A stretch of 19,770 bases of DNA from Chloroflexota bacterium (GCA_008501785.1 QQUD01001108.1:1-19770); one strand, 5' to 3'; counted from the stretch's first letter, positions 5,049 through 12,647 are shown. Notes: a model not told the origin generated them from the letters alone. A program made the numbers and translations.

Positions 5049-7412
5049 TTAAGGTAATGCTTGCCACCACATGGTTTTGCCGTTGGTGGTGAGTTCGATG
5101 GAGCCGAGTTCGTCGGTGCGCAGGGTGGTGGCACCGATGGCGACGGCGCGTTCGAGCGTTTGGGGATGTGGGTGGCCGAAACGGTTATCTTCCCCAGCGG
5201 AAATGATGATGATTTGGGGGTGAGCGGCTTGTAGGAATGGCATGGTGCTTGATGTGCGTGAACCGTGATGGCCTGCTTTGTATACGAGTGTGTTTAGTGG
5301 TGCTCCGCTTTTGAGCATGGTTTGTTCTGCTAGCTGCTCGGCATCCCCTGTGAAGAGATAACTGAAGTCGCCAAACAGTAGGCGCATTGAGACTGAGTTT
5401 TCATTGCGGTTTTCGTTGTTGTGGTGGGTTGAGGGATGTAAGATTTCTAGCGTAACACCGTCGTCGATTTCTATGCGTTCTCCGGCGAGGGCGTGGTGAA
5501 CGGCCGTTTCCGCTGCCGCTTCTAACAATGCATCAAAAATCTCCGATTCACCTGCTCCCGAACCATCCGTAATCAATTGGTCTACCTGATACCGCTCAAA
5601 TACGTCAACCAGTCCCGATACGTGATCGGCGTCAGGGTGCGTGGCAATCATCAGGTCAATGTCGCGGTCCCAAAATGGCATTTGTGTGCCGAGTGCCTCA
5701 TTTAAGATGCTGGGATACAGGCCCCCATCAATCAATATCTGCCGTCCGCTGGGCGTTTGGATAAAAGTTGCATCCCCTTGTCCAACATCAAAAAACACAA
5801 TGTGCAGATTGCCGTCTGGTTGTGACGTGCCCCAACTGATGACCAGCAGTGCGCCAATCAAGCTGCTGCCAAGGGCAACACGTTGCGTCAGATTTTGTCG
5901 CAGCTGATCTGCAATTTGCTGGCGACGGCGTTTTTCCTGACGCATTAGCCACGTTCCAGCAGCAATGGTCAGATAAATGAAAATGACGCCGGTCCAGGTG
6001 ATGTTGACAGAAACGGCCGCTTTCGGCACCATCGCCAACATCTCCACAAGTTGAATTGTGTAGCTGAGAAACAGCCAGGCTATCCAACCAAATATCTGAC
6101 CAGCTGCTGGGCTGAACAGCCCGACAATGGTTGCTAATCCCCCCCAAAGCATGACGCCAGGCTGTGCTGGCAAAATTAGTGCATTTGCCAATAGACTGAT
6201 GAGGGATAGCTGGCCAAAGTGTCCCATCATTAGAGGCAAGGTTAACAGTTGGGCGGAAAGGGTGATGATGACTGGTTCGGTGAGTAACCCCATCAGACGG
6301 TCGGTAGCATCGTGATCGAAATAGTGACGTAGGCGAAAACGGACTTGTTTTGCTAGTGGGTCGGCATACAGGATTAGGCTGAGTGTGGCGGCAAAGCTCA
6401 GCTGAAAACCAACGTCCCAGAGGAGAAACGGCCGTATCACCGTCATTACCCATCCTGCCACCAGCAGCGTTGCCACCGAAAAACCAGGACGCCCCAACCA
6501 GCGGCTGGTAAATAGAAATACGCTACCCATGATTGAGGCCCGTACGACTGAGGCATCTGCGCCAACGAGAATGGTGTAGAGAATGATGCCGGTCGTGGCA
6601 AACAGCGTGGCGTAGCGGTCGCCCAGAAACGGCCGTGAGATGCTCATCAACACCATAATAATGATGGCAATGTTGAAACCTGATATGGCGATGATATGAG
6701 TCATGCCGGTGACTCGAAACGCTTGATCGAGGTCTGGTGGCAGGCCATTATCATTCCCCAACAAGATGCCTGCCAGCAAAGAGGCTTGTGGTTCGGCAAT
6801 GAGCTGATTGATTGTGGCGTGGGCCTGTCGTTTGATGGCAAAAATAGTATGGTAAATAGGATTACCTTCATTTTCTGCCAGCACCTCTATTTGAGGCAAA
6901 AATAGGAGGCTGTGAATATCTTGTCGAGCCAGATAATCTTTGTAGCTAAAATCTTCGTTTTCGGGCGGCGTTTCCAGCATTCCTGTTACTTTGATGCGCG
7001 TGCCATAGTCGATGACAGGATAGTGGAATGTTTGGACTAATACCTTGCCATTTATCGACATTTCTTTGCCATCTGGCTGGATGAGGGTATCAACATCAAC
7101 CCGTAAATCGGTTATCCGATCACGTACATTTGGCTCATCCACGACGAGGCCTGTGAAGGTAATTGGTTCGGTGTCATTGTAAAAGGCGGCATGGGATTGG
7201 TTGATGGTGGGAACGGCCGTTTCATACCGCAACCCGCCAAATCCAACAACGGCTATGCAAGCGAAAAGCAAAGCAATACGACGCTTGCGAAAAAGCAATG
7301 TGCCTATCAAGCTGACGCCAGCTAGTATCAACCACAATGTAAACGGCATGTTGCAAATGGATGCCAGCCAAATGCCTAAGAACCAACAGATTGCCAAATA
7401 AACGATGATCAT
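5049..7412 (-). CDS. comEC: DNA internalization channel ComEC/Rec2
   Basis: The 787-residue protein has the full three-part ComEC plan. Helices with a DUF4131 soluble OB-like region come first (about 1-190), then the Competence membrane domain (about 205-480) with its hallmark LAGILLGNDNGL and MTHIIAISGFNIAIII. A C-terminal metallo-beta-lactamase-like domain follows (about 535-780) with DVGQGDATFI, HPDADH (592-597), TGDA (Asp690) and HHGS (715-718). In transformable bacteria ComEC carries one DNA strand across the inner membrane, and the lactamase-like domain is thought to degrade the other strand. No other competence gene lies in the window. The gene is divergent from the response regulators. 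It has one exact AACGGCCGTT, one further perfect CGGCCG core in each of three variants, and no visible ribosome site. Confidence 0.96.
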   Translation of the reverse strand: MIIVYLAICWFLGIWLASICNMPFTLWLILAGVSLIGTLLFRKRRIALLFACIAVVGFGGLRYETAVPTINQSHAAFYNDTEPITFTGLVVDEPNVRDRITDLRVDVDTLIQPDGKEMSINGKVLVQTFHYPVIDYGTRIKVTGMLETPPENEDFSYKDYLARQDIHSLLFLPQIEVLAENEGNPIYHTIFAIKRQAHATINQLIAEPQASLLAGILLGNDNGLPPDLDQAFRVTGMTHIIAISGFNIAIIIMVLMSISRPFLGDRYATLFATTGIILYTILVGADASVVRASIMGSVFLFTSRWLGRPGFSVATLLVAGWVMTVIRPFLLWDVGFQLSFAATLSLILYADPLAKQVRFRLRHYFDHDATDRLMGLLTEPVIITLSAQLLTLPLMMGHFGQLSLISLLANALILPAQPGVMLWGGLATIVGLFSPAAGQIFGWIAWLFLSYTIQLVEMLAMVPKAAVSVNITWTGVIFIYLTIAAGTWLMRQEKRRRQQIADQLRQNLTQRVALGSSLIGALLVISWGTSQPDGNLHIVFFDVGQGDATFIQTPSGRQILIDGGLYPSILNEALGTQMPFWDRDIDLMIATHPDADHVSGLVDVFERYQVDQLITDGSGAGESEIFDALLEAAAETAVHHALAGERIEIDDGVTLEILHPSTHHNNENRNENSVSMRLLFGDFSYLFTGDAEQLAEQTMLKSGAPLNTLVYKAGHHGSRTSSTMPFLQAAHPQIIIISAGEDNRFGHPHPQTLERAVAIGATTLRTDELGSIELTTNGKTMWWQALP

Positions 7413-7476
7413 TTGCTATTACTGCTTTTTGTTATGTGAAAATTATGCAAATAGTACACATGTGACACGACATAGG

Positions 7477-7505
7477 TTGAGTCCTATCAGGGTGTCTGTT
7501 ACAAT
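7477..7505 (+). promoter_or_regulatory. Promoter of the first response regulator
   Basis: TTGAGT (7477-7482), a 17-base spacer and TACAAT (7500-7505) form a good housekeeping-type promoter. The -35 box lies in the loop of a small palindrome, ATAGG-TTGAGT-CCTAT (7472-7487), which could be an operator. Confidence 0.65.
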
Positions 7506-7551
7506 GAAGAACGATTTTTACTGTCTTCTATGTACGAACCAGTAGGACCTA

Positions 7552-8268
7552 ATGGTAGAATTTTCTCCACAATCATACAATATTTTGGCCGTTGATGACA
7601 GTCAGGTTGTGCTGCATATGGTGCAGACCACTTTATCCAGAGCTGGGTTTCAGGTAAAAACTGCCGATTCTGGTGAAGACGCATTGGCATTGATTCAAAA
7701 AGAAGGGCTGCCGCATTTGGCTTTGGTCGATATTAACATGCCGTTTGGTATGGACGGCTTTGAGTTTTGTGAAAAAGTGTTGGAATTTAGCGATTTGCCG
7801 ATAATCATGTTAACGGCCGTTGAAGAATCCGAAACAATCATTCAAGCAATCGAGCAATATGCTGAAGATTACATCACAAAACCTGTCAGTGCTGGGGAAC
7901 TGGTGGCGCGCGTGCGCCGAATTTTACGTGGGTTGGGGAAATATGCATTCAAATTGGAAAAAGTGACCCGCGTCGATGATCGTTTATCTGTTGAATTTGC
8001 CGGTTGTCGGGTAAATGTTGCGGGAAATGCGATCCAGTTGACACCTACTGAAACAAAACTGCTTTATATTTTAATGCGAACGTCCGGGCGATTAATCTCA
8101 ACTGATTTTATCTTGCGCCGGTTATGGCCTTTAGAAAATGCATATGAAGATAGATTGCGTGTCTATGTGCATCGATTGCGCAGCAAGATCGAAGAAGAAC
8201 CAAACCAACCGCGATACCTTATTTCAAAACGTCGTCGTGGTTACATATTTTTACCAAATGGTACTTAA
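7552..8268 (+). CDS. OmpR/PhoB-family response regulator
   Basis: The 238-residue protein has a receiver domain (about 9-125) with acidic pocket Asp15/Asp16, phospho-acceptor Asp60 (LVDINMP), Thr88 (MLTAV) and Lys110 (ITKP). The winged-helix DNA-binding domain (about 145-235) shows LTPTETKLLYILM, the recognition region DFILRRLWP and the wing GYIFLP. A linker segment (YAFKLEKVTRVDDRLSVEF) separates the two and is shared with the next gene. Phosphorylation by a partner histidine kinase should promote dimer binding to DNA; no kinase is encoded nearby. AGGA sits just before the ATG. One AACGGCCGTT lies over the codons of the conserved Thr88-Ala-Val. Confidence 0.94.
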   Translation: MVEFSPQSYNILAVDDSQVVLHMVQTTLSRAGFQVKTADSGEDALALIQKEGLPHLALVDINMPFGMDGFEFCEKVLEFSDLPIIMLTAVEESETIIQAIEQYAEDYITKPVSAGELVARVRRILRGLGKYAFKLEKVTRVDDRLSVEFAGCRVNVAGNAIQLTPTETKLLYILMRTSGRLISTDFILRRLWPLENAYEDRLRVYVHRLRSKIEEEPNQPRYLISKRRRGYIFLPNGT

Positions 8269-8329
8269 GTCCCATTTGGATGGAAAATGAAAATGACTAT
8301 CTTGATTTAGTTGGTAAGGTTTGTTGTTT

Positions 8330-8335
8330 TATAAT
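8330..8335 (+). promoter_or_regulatory. -10 box upstream of the second response regulator
   Basis: A perfect TATAAT lies 61 bases before the start. No -35 box at standard distance is convincing (TTAGTT at 8307-8312 is the best), so the promoter may need an activator, possibly the upstream regulator. The 128-base gap holds nothing else clear. Confidence 0.45.
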
Positions 8336-8396
8336 AGAAAGCATCAAACAATATTAATTTAATTGAATAAACCTTTTATATTAAAGTGGCGGTGAC

Positions 8397-9122
8397 ATGA
8401 ATTCAGATGATTTGCAACAACGAATATTAGCAGTAGATGACGACCCTTTTAACTTACGCATTGTGCGTCATGCTCTGGAGCAGGCTGATTTTCAAGTAAT
8501 GACAGCCACATCAGGTGAAGAAGCTTTGACGGTGATTAAACGTCAGGGATTGCCTCATTTAGCAGTCGTTGATATTCATATGCCGCCAGGAATGAGCGGT
8601 TTTGAATTTTGCCGTACGATTCATCAGTTTAGCGACTTGCCGGTGATCATGTTAACGGCCGTTGGCGAAGAAAGCACAGTCGTCGAAGGGCTAGAAAAGC
8701 ATGCAGAAGATTATATTATCAAGCCATTTGTGCCTGGTGAATTGATTGCTCGTGTGAACCGTGTTTTGCGCCGCATTGGTGATTTTGCATACACACTGGA
8801 ACCAACAACACGAGTTGATGAAAGATTGTCTGTTGATTTTCCGGCGCGACAGGCGATTGTAGAAGGAAAAGAGGTGTCTTTGACACCTACAGAAACGAAG
8901 TTGCTTTATATTTTAATGCGCAATGCAGGGCGTACTGTCACGACTGATTTTATTTTACGACGTTTGTGGCCGTTGGAACCAGCTTTTGAGGATAGATTGC
9001 ATGTGCATATGCATCGGCTGCGCCGCAAAATTGAAGATAAAAAAGATAAAACACGTCCACGCTACATTATGTCTGAGAGGGGATTGGGATATACATTCCA
9101 GGCACTTCCAGAAAAAGCATAA
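8397..9122 (+). CDS. OmpR/PhoB-family response regulator, paralog of the preceding gene
   Basis: The 241-residue protein matches its upstream neighbour over its whole length; I judge over half the residues identical by eye. All receiver residues are kept: Asp14/Asp15, Asp59 (VVDIHMP), Thr87 and Lys109 (IIKP). The winged helix (about 145-237) again has LTPTETKLLYILM and DFILRRLWP, but the wing residues differ (ERGLGYTF against KRRRGYIF), so DNA targets may overlap but not coincide. It has its own -10 box and a strong terminator after it. It is a tandem duplicate that kept both activities. Its AACGGCCGTT stands at the same codons as in the upstream copy. Confidence 0.94.
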   Translation: MNSDDLQQRILAVDDDPFNLRIVRHALEQADFQVMTATSGEEALTVIKRQGLPHLAVVDIHMPPGMSGFEFCRTIHQFSDLPVIMLTAVGEESTVVEGLEKHAEDYIIKPFVPGELIARVNRVLRRIGDFAYTLEPTTRVDERLSVDFPARQAIVEGKEVSLTPTETKLLYILMRNAGRTVTTDFILRRLWPLEPAFEDRLHVHMHRLRRKIEDKKDKTRPRYIMSERGLGYTFQALPEKA

Positions 9123-9158
9123 CCTGCATTTTTATCTAACACCTAAATTAAACGTGTA

Positions 9159-9188
9159 AGAGGATGTCATCAAGCATCCTCTTTTTTT
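9159..9188 (+). terminator. Rho-independent terminator after the response regulators
   Basis: AGAGGATG pairs with CATCCTCT (8 bp, eight-base loop) and runs straight into seven T residues. It is placed 37 bases after the second regulator's stop. Confidence 0.85.
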
Positions 9189-9214
9189 GTCAGAATTCAC
9201 AGTTTCGGTATCCT
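9187..9214 (+). promoter_or_regulatory. Promoter for a leaderless Nudix mRNA
   Basis: TTGTCA (9187-9192), a 16-base spacer and TATCCT (9209-9214) end 7 bases before the ATG of the Nudix gene, which has no upstream ribosome site. The -35 overlaps the T-run of the preceding terminator. Confidence 0.5.
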
Positions 9215-9221
9215 TACTTCT

Positions 9222-9857
9222 ATGAAGGAAATGATTACGTTAAAAGATGTTCAAAATGCTTTGCAGTTGTCTGGCTTTGATGTTGAAGCGGCACACGGAT
9301 TGATGATGCCGCAGATGCGGCCCAGTGTTCGTGGCCCCAATCGCCTGGGGAAAGCGCGCGTTGGTGGGGTGCTGCTGCTGCTTTATTGCTTGAATCACGA
9401 ATTACATCTTGTTTTGACGCGCCGTCGTGAAGATTTGAATGCTCATGCAGGACAGATTTCGTTTCCAGGTGGGCGTCAGGAGCCGGATGAACCTTTATCT
9501 GTGACTGCGTTGCGGGAAACGCAGGAGGAAGTGGGAATTCCAGAAACGGCCGTTTCCATCATCGGCCAACTCACTCAAATCTATATCCCGCCCTCTGATT
9601 TTGAGGTGCATCCGTATGTGGGTTGGTATGAAAACGGCCGTCCTCAATTTTCTCCAGGCACAAATGAAGTTGCCGAGATTATCGAAGTATCGCTCTCGCA
9701 TTTACTTAATCCCAATACACGCAGAGAAGAGCCGTGGGACTTTCGTGGGCAGCAAATCACGGTTCCGTTTTTCGATGTCGAAGGCCATAAAGTGTGGGGG
9801 GCGACGGCGATTATGCTCAGCGAGTTTATTGAACGAATTCGAGTGAATCAACTATGA
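9222..9857 (+). CDS. Nudix hydrolase, NudL-like (CoA diphosphatase type)
   Basis: The 211-residue protein has a complete Nudix box at residues 84-106: G-x5-E-x7-R-E-x-x-E-E-x-G-I, with Arg98, Glu99, Glu102 and Glu103 for Mg2+ binding. Just before it stands LTRRREDLNAHAGQISFPGG, which matches the (L)-T-x-R-x(5)-H-x-G-Q-I-S-F-P-G-G signature of the NudL/YeaB group. These split coenzyme A and its derivatives into 4'-phosphopantetheine and 3',5'-ADP. Substrate is inferred from this signature only. ATG 9222 is chosen; ATG 9231 is an alternative. Its stop overlaps the stop of the convergent membrane-protein gene by six bases. Confidence 0.9.
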   Translation: MKEMITLKDVQNALQLSGFDVEAAHGLMMPQMRPSVRGPNRLGKARVGGVLLLLYCLNHELHLVLTRRREDLNAHAGQISFPGGRQEPDEPLSVTALRETQEEVGIPETAVSIIGQLTQIYIPPSDFEVHPYVGWYENGRPQFSPGTNEVAEIIEVSLSHLLNPNTRREEPWDFRGQQITVPFFDVEGHKVWGATAIMLSEFIERIRVNQL

Positions 9858-10376
9858 GTTGACATCATCCGAATGAGGTGAGCTGCCGCTTTTTCCATGG
9901 CTGCCATTTCCGTTTGCAATAAATCCCATGGATGATTCTTTCTGCACGCGGCGGCTGGTGTAGTAGAGAAGTAGTCCGGCTAGAATAGAAACGATACCGA
10001 GTCCTAAGCCGATTAATTGCAGCCACCCGACAAACGGCCGTTCATAATCTGGGTGTGGGTGCGTGCCAATTCCTAACAAATCAGACAAGCCAGCGACATA
10101 GGCAAAAACCATTCCTGTCGACGCTAGACGAATGCCGATGTCTGCTTGTAGTGAACGCACGCCGTTTTTATATGTTTTTGACAAGTAGATGAAGGCTGCC
10201 AATGTGAGAAACGTAATGCCAACCAGCAGCTCAAACATCTGAATCATACCAAATCCCGGTGTCCGGTCTAGTCCCAATAACTCGGCAGCCAATGATATAA
10301 AGCAAAGGAATACACCAAAGAAAACCAGCAATGATAATACTGTGTTTGTCACACGCATAGTTTTCCCATTATTCAT
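9852..10376 (-). CDS. Four-helix membrane protein of unknown function
   Basis: I do not recognise this 174-residue protein. It has four hydrophobic helices (about 12-35, 42-65, 82-104, 114-140), with a soluble stretch between helices 3 and 4 (THPHPDYERP) and a Gly/Ser/His/Asn-rich hydrophilic tail from about 148. ATG 10376 is supported by GAGGAG ten bases upstream. The upstream leader contains a strong palindrome (10403-10437). It is convergent with the Nudix gene, the two stops overlapping. Transcription may come from its own promoter, since a terminator separates it from the tRNA gene upstream. Confidence 0.8.
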   Translation of the reverse strand: MNNGKTMRVTNTVLSLLVFFGVFLCFISLAAELLGLDRTPGFGMIQMFELLVGITFLTLAAFIYLSKTYKNGVRSLQADIGIRLASTGMVFAYVAGLSDLLGIGTHPHPDYERPFVGWLQLIGLGLGIVSILAGLLLYYTSRRVQKESSMGFIANGNGSHGKSGSSPHSDDVNS

Positions 10377-10402
10377 GGTGATGTTGCTCCTCTTTTTTAA
10401 TT

Positions 10403-10437
10403 AAGATTGGGCCAATTTCTAAAATTGGTCCAATCTT
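10403..10437 (-). other. Long hairpin upstream of the membrane-protein gene
   Basis: AAGATTGGGCCAATTT and AAATTGGTCCAATCTT form a 16-bp stem with one G-T pair and a three-base loop. Each arm holds its own near-palindrome (ATTGGNCCAAT). On the minus strand it is followed by AATTAAAAAAG, not T residues, and then by the ribosome site, so it does not look like a terminator for this gene. A 5'-leader structure or an operator is more likely. Confidence 0.5.
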
Positions 10438-10459
10438 GGATAAATGGCAAATTAAATAA

Positions 10460-10488
10460 AAAAACGCCGTGTAGCACACGGCGTTTTT
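10460..10488 (-). terminator. Rho-independent terminator of the tRNA-Pro gene
   Basis: ACGCCGTGT pairs with ACACGGCGT around a three-base loop, with flanking A/T runs extending the stem. On the minus strand the stem runs into T residues only a few bases after the tRNA CCA end. The A/T symmetry means it could also act on plus-strand transcripts. Confidence 0.9.
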
Positions 10489-10493
10489 GTTTC

Positions 10494-10570
10494 TGGTCGG
10501 GGCAGCGGGATTCGAACCCACGACCTCTTCAACCCCATTGAAGCGCGCTACCAAGCTGCGCCATGCCCCG
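10494..10570 (-). tRNA. tRNA-Pro (anticodon GGG), CCA encoded
   Basis: The minus strand folds into a full cloverleaf. The acceptor stem is CGGGGCA/TGCCCCG, the D arm GCGC-AGCTTGGTA-GCGC, the anticodon stem CTTCA/TGAAG with loop ATGGGGT (anticodon GGG), and the T arm GTGGG-TTCGAAT-CCCGC (one T-G pair). The discriminator is A, followed by an encoded CCA (10494-10496). The first base C and the D arm are typical of bacterial proline tRNAs. It reads CCC and CCU codons. It has its own promoter and terminator, so it is a single-gene unit. Confidence 0.97.
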
Positions 10571-10630
10571 GAAAGTATTGCATGTAATCTTTAAACGTAA
10601 GGGGTTGCTTGTGTGCAACACTAGGCGGGC

Positions 10631-10659
10631 ATTATAGCAAATGGCCTTTGTCGCGGCAA
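10631..10659 (-). promoter_or_regulatory. Promoter of tRNA-Pro
   Basis: On the minus strand TTGCCG (10654-10659), a 17-base spacer and a perfect TATAAT (10631-10636) are followed by the G+C-rich stretch GCCCGCC at the expected start point. A GC-rich discriminator is the usual mark of stable-RNA promoters under stringent control. Confidence 0.8.
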
Positions 10660-10692
10660 GAGCAATCTTACACGTGAGTATAGCAAGAAATC

Positions 10693-10862
10693 GTGGGGAC
10701 AAATGAACAGACGATAATTTGCCACCTTCGATGAGGCGTGAACGCCCCATCTACGAGATGAAAGCCCTTTCAGGGCTAAGAATCAGTCAGGCCCAGAGGG
10801 CCTTCCACCTCGTAGCCAGGGGCTTCAGCCCTCGGCGGGTGCGGCAGATATTTTGTCCCCAC
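10693..10862. mobile_element. MITE-like 170-bp element with terminal inverted repeats and target duplication
   Basis: GTGGGGACAAA (10693-10703) and its exact reverse complement TTTGTCCCCAC (10852-10862) bound the element. The five bases directly outside both ends are identical (AAATC, 10688-10692 and 10863-10867), as expected for a target-site duplication. Inside are four short hairpins: 10735-10746, 10763-10777, 10789-10803 and 10820-10831. A wider CTACGAG/CTCGTAG pair (10751-10757, 10809-10815) encloses two of them. There is no coding capacity, so a transposase would have to act in trans. GTAG followed by a hairpin (10812-10831) also resembles REP sequences, so a REP-type unit inside a MITE is another reading. 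It lies in the 508-base gene-free stretch 10571-11078. Confidence 0.7.
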
Positions 10863-10890
10863 AAATCGTTGCAATACTCCTTACACGTTT

Positions 10891-10953
10891 ATCTTCCCTG
10901 AAGCTGAGTAGACCCTTTTGCCTGCGCATTTTGTTAAGAGCTTCCGGGAAGAT
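10891..10953. repeat. 63-bp paired inverted repeat, copy 2
   Basis: ATCTTCCCTGAAGCT and AGCTTCCGGGAAGAT are inverted with one mismatch in 15. The first 18 bases match copy 1 at 2030 except for one base, and the last 15 are identical to it. The total length is the same, while the 30-base centre differs. It lies between the MITE-like element and the promoter of the next operon. Confidence 0.75.
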
Positions 10954-11012
10954 TTTAGGTGTCGTCTAACAATCAAAAAAAAGGATAACCATGCGTCTAA
11001 TTTATTGAGAAG

Positions 11013-11018
11013 TATAAT
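11013..11018 (+). promoter_or_regulatory. -10 box of the lipoprotein-transporter operon
   Basis: A perfect TATAAT stands 60 bases before the lipoprotein start. No -35 box resembling TTGACA is found at 16-18 bases, so the promoter is either weak or activator-dependent. Confidence 0.4.
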
Positions 11019-11078
11019 GGGGTGGGAATTGAAATGAAATTCTATTAATGTGTGTTCTACAGGGAAGAGGAACGATTC

Positions 11079-11618
11079 ATGGTACGTTGGTTTGGCATAA
11101 TCAAGTTTGGATTTGTGATGTTAACGGCCGTTTTGCTTGGCTGTCAGGCTGATGATTTTGGGTCGGAAACGGCCGTTACGCCCATAAATGCCACTGCTGA
11201 TGCCCTCACAACTGCCATCGCAGCTAGCGCAGAACCCCCTGTCGATTTGCAATCCCTCCAAGCCGAAATAGAATCAGCCGAAACCATGTGGCGTTCACAA
11301 AATATCCAAAACTATCGCATTGAGGTACGCCACCTCAGGCCAAATTGGAACACACAAATCATCAATATCACTGTGGAAAATGGGAACGTTTTAGAAGCCA
11401 TTCACACGTGTTACCCAGAACGAACCTGTATGAAACGAGATGTTGATCCACAAGATTTGGTGATCGTAAACATGTTTGAAGTGGCGCGACAAGTTGTTAA
11501 ATTTACTGATTTACATCCAGAAGTCAATTTTAACAAAACCTATGGGTTTCCCACCTACATTAGCTATGACGATGCCAGTTGGATATTAGATGGATTTGAA
11601 CTGATAACAAAGGATTGA
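11079..11618 (+). CDS. Small lipoprotein (DUF6174-like)
   Basis: The 179-residue protein starts with a signal peptide and lipobox L-L-G-C (Cys22). A short Ala/Thr-rich linker follows, then a soluble domain (about 65-179) that begins with a helix containing W-R-S-Q-N-I-Q-N-Y-R-I and continues in strands (INITVENGNVLEAIHTC). A Trp/Tyr helix followed by V-x-V-x-N-G-x-V is the look of DUF6174 lipoproteins; I give this only as a likely match. AGAGGA precedes ATG 11079. It ends four bases before the permease gene, so it is the first gene of the transporter operon. It is far too small to be an Opp/Dpp substrate-binding protein. Two AACGGCCGTT copies lie in its first 33 codons, one inside the signal peptide. 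Confidence 0.75.
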   Translation: MVRWFGIIKFGFVMLTAVLLGCQADDFGSETAVTPINATADALTTAIAASAEPPVDLQSLQAEIESAETMWRSQNIQNYRIEVRHLRPNWNTQIINITVENGNVLEAIHTCYPERTCMKRDVDPQDLVIVNMFEVARQVVKFTDLHPEVNFNKTYGFPTYISYDDASWILDGFELITKD

Positions 11619-11622
11619 ACAA

Positions 11623-12555
11623 ATGTTTCGACTGCTGCTGCGAAAAATATTGCTTATGCTGCTGTTTTTGCCATTGCTGAATGCGATAGGGTTTTTATAC
11701 GCACTGGTGCATCCTCGTTTATTCTTTTCGCCTACGGGGGGTACAGTGGAAACCTCAACGGCGTCCTATACAGAATATGTACGTGGGTTGTTAGCTGGCA
11801 ATCTTGGGCAAGTTGGCAACCAAACCGTGATCGAAATTATTGCTGATCCTGTCAAAAACAGCATGATGTTGGTTGGCATTGCCCTTGCTGTCGCGATCAT
11901 CTTTGGCCTACTGTTGGGATTGCTATCCATTTCACCGCGTACAAAACGCATGTCACCCCAATCGTTGGTTATCTTGTCGGCAGGATCATCAATGCCGGGG
12001 TTTTTATTTGGCGGTCTGATGCTTTCCTTCATGATTTACCAGACTTTGTATGCGGGGCGGCCACGCACATTGCTGCCAATTAGTGGCTACGGTGTTGACG
12101 AACATTTGGTTTTACCGGTGCTGATCTTGGCATTACAGCCGATGATGTATATTGCCAAAGTGACTGCAAATTTAATGGAGAATGAGCTGCAACAAGATTA
12201 TGTGCGTGTGGCTCGCAGCAAAGGATTAAGCTGGATACGCTTGCTTTGGAGCCATGCCTTGCCCAATATGATTGCTCCGGTTTTGTTGACGATTGGCGAA
12301 TCGCTGCGGCTGATGGTGGGTGCATTAGTCATTGTGGAAGCGATTTTTATCTGGCCGGGGATTGGCCGCATTTTCTTGTTCACGATTGGACTGCGATTAG
12401 ATGCTCGGCCGCCGAGTGTCTATTTTGGCAATCCGTATTTATTGGCATCGATTGCTGTGATTTTGGGGGCGCTTTTGCTTTTGGCTGATTTAGTAGCAAA
12501 TGTCCTTGCCTATCGGCTTGATCCGCGACTGGTGCAGACTGGTAATCATTCTTAG
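11623..12555 (+). CDS. Peptide/nickel-type ABC transporter permease (OppB/DppB-like)
   Basis: The 310-residue integral membrane protein has about six helices. A first helix (5-28) is followed by an external region, then the BPD_transp_1 core from about residue 80. The EAA loop that docks on the ATPase is clear: A-R-S-K-G-L-S-W-I-R-L-L-W-S-H-A-L-P-N (about 196-214). FIWPGIGR downstream is the other family mark. Opp/Dpp systems import oligopeptides, dipeptides or other small solutes; the substrate is not readable here. The start is four bases after the lipoprotein stop. No AACGGCCGTT palindrome is present in this gene. Confidence 0.92.
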   Translation: MFRLLLRKILLMLLFLPLLNAIGFLYALVHPRLFFSPTGGTVETSTASYTEYVRGLLAGNLGQVGNQTVIEIIADPVKNSMMLVGIALAVAIIFGLLLGLLSISPRTKRMSPQSLVILSAGSSMPGFLFGGLMLSFMIYQTLYAGRPRTLLPISGYGVDEHLVLPVLILALQPMMYIAKVTANLMENELQQDYVRVARSKGLSWIRLLWSHALPNMIAPVLLTIGESLRLMVGALVIVEAIFIWPGIGRIFLFTIGLRLDARPPSVYFGNPYLLASIAVILGALLLLADLVANVLAYRLDPRLVQTGNHS

Positions 12556-12564
12556 TTTTCGTAT

Positions 12565-12613
12565 GGGAGTGGAGGCTTTAGCCGGAGCGGTTCCGGCTAA
12601 AGCCTCCACTCCC
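12565..12613. repeat. Long palindrome family, copy 2, inside the transporter operon
   Basis: Perfect 22-bp arms (12565-12586, 12592-12613) surround a five-base loop. Compared with copy 1 at 3141, GGCTTC/GAAGCC has become GGCTTT/AAAGCC, a paired change in both arms. It fills the 92-base gap between the two permease genes. There it could act as an mRNA-stabilising or partly terminating stem between co-directional genes. Confidence 0.8.
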
Positions 12614-12647
12614 GTTAAATATTTGATTTTGGTTGGAGCAACTATTC

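Noticed and set aside
7455..7466. CACATGTG palindrome near the regulator promoter as a CRP/FNR-type site
   Set aside because: The half-sites are too short and do not match TGTGA-N6-TCACA or TTGAT-N4-ATCAA well enough.
8254..8279. CCAAATGG/CCATTTGG stem after the first response regulator as a terminator
   Set aside because: Only 8 A/T-rich base pairs, a ten-base loop partly within the gene end, and no T-run after it.
12406..12411. CGGCCG as another motif copy
   Set aside because: Its flanks (CT...CC) do not fit AACGGCCGTT, so it was not counted.
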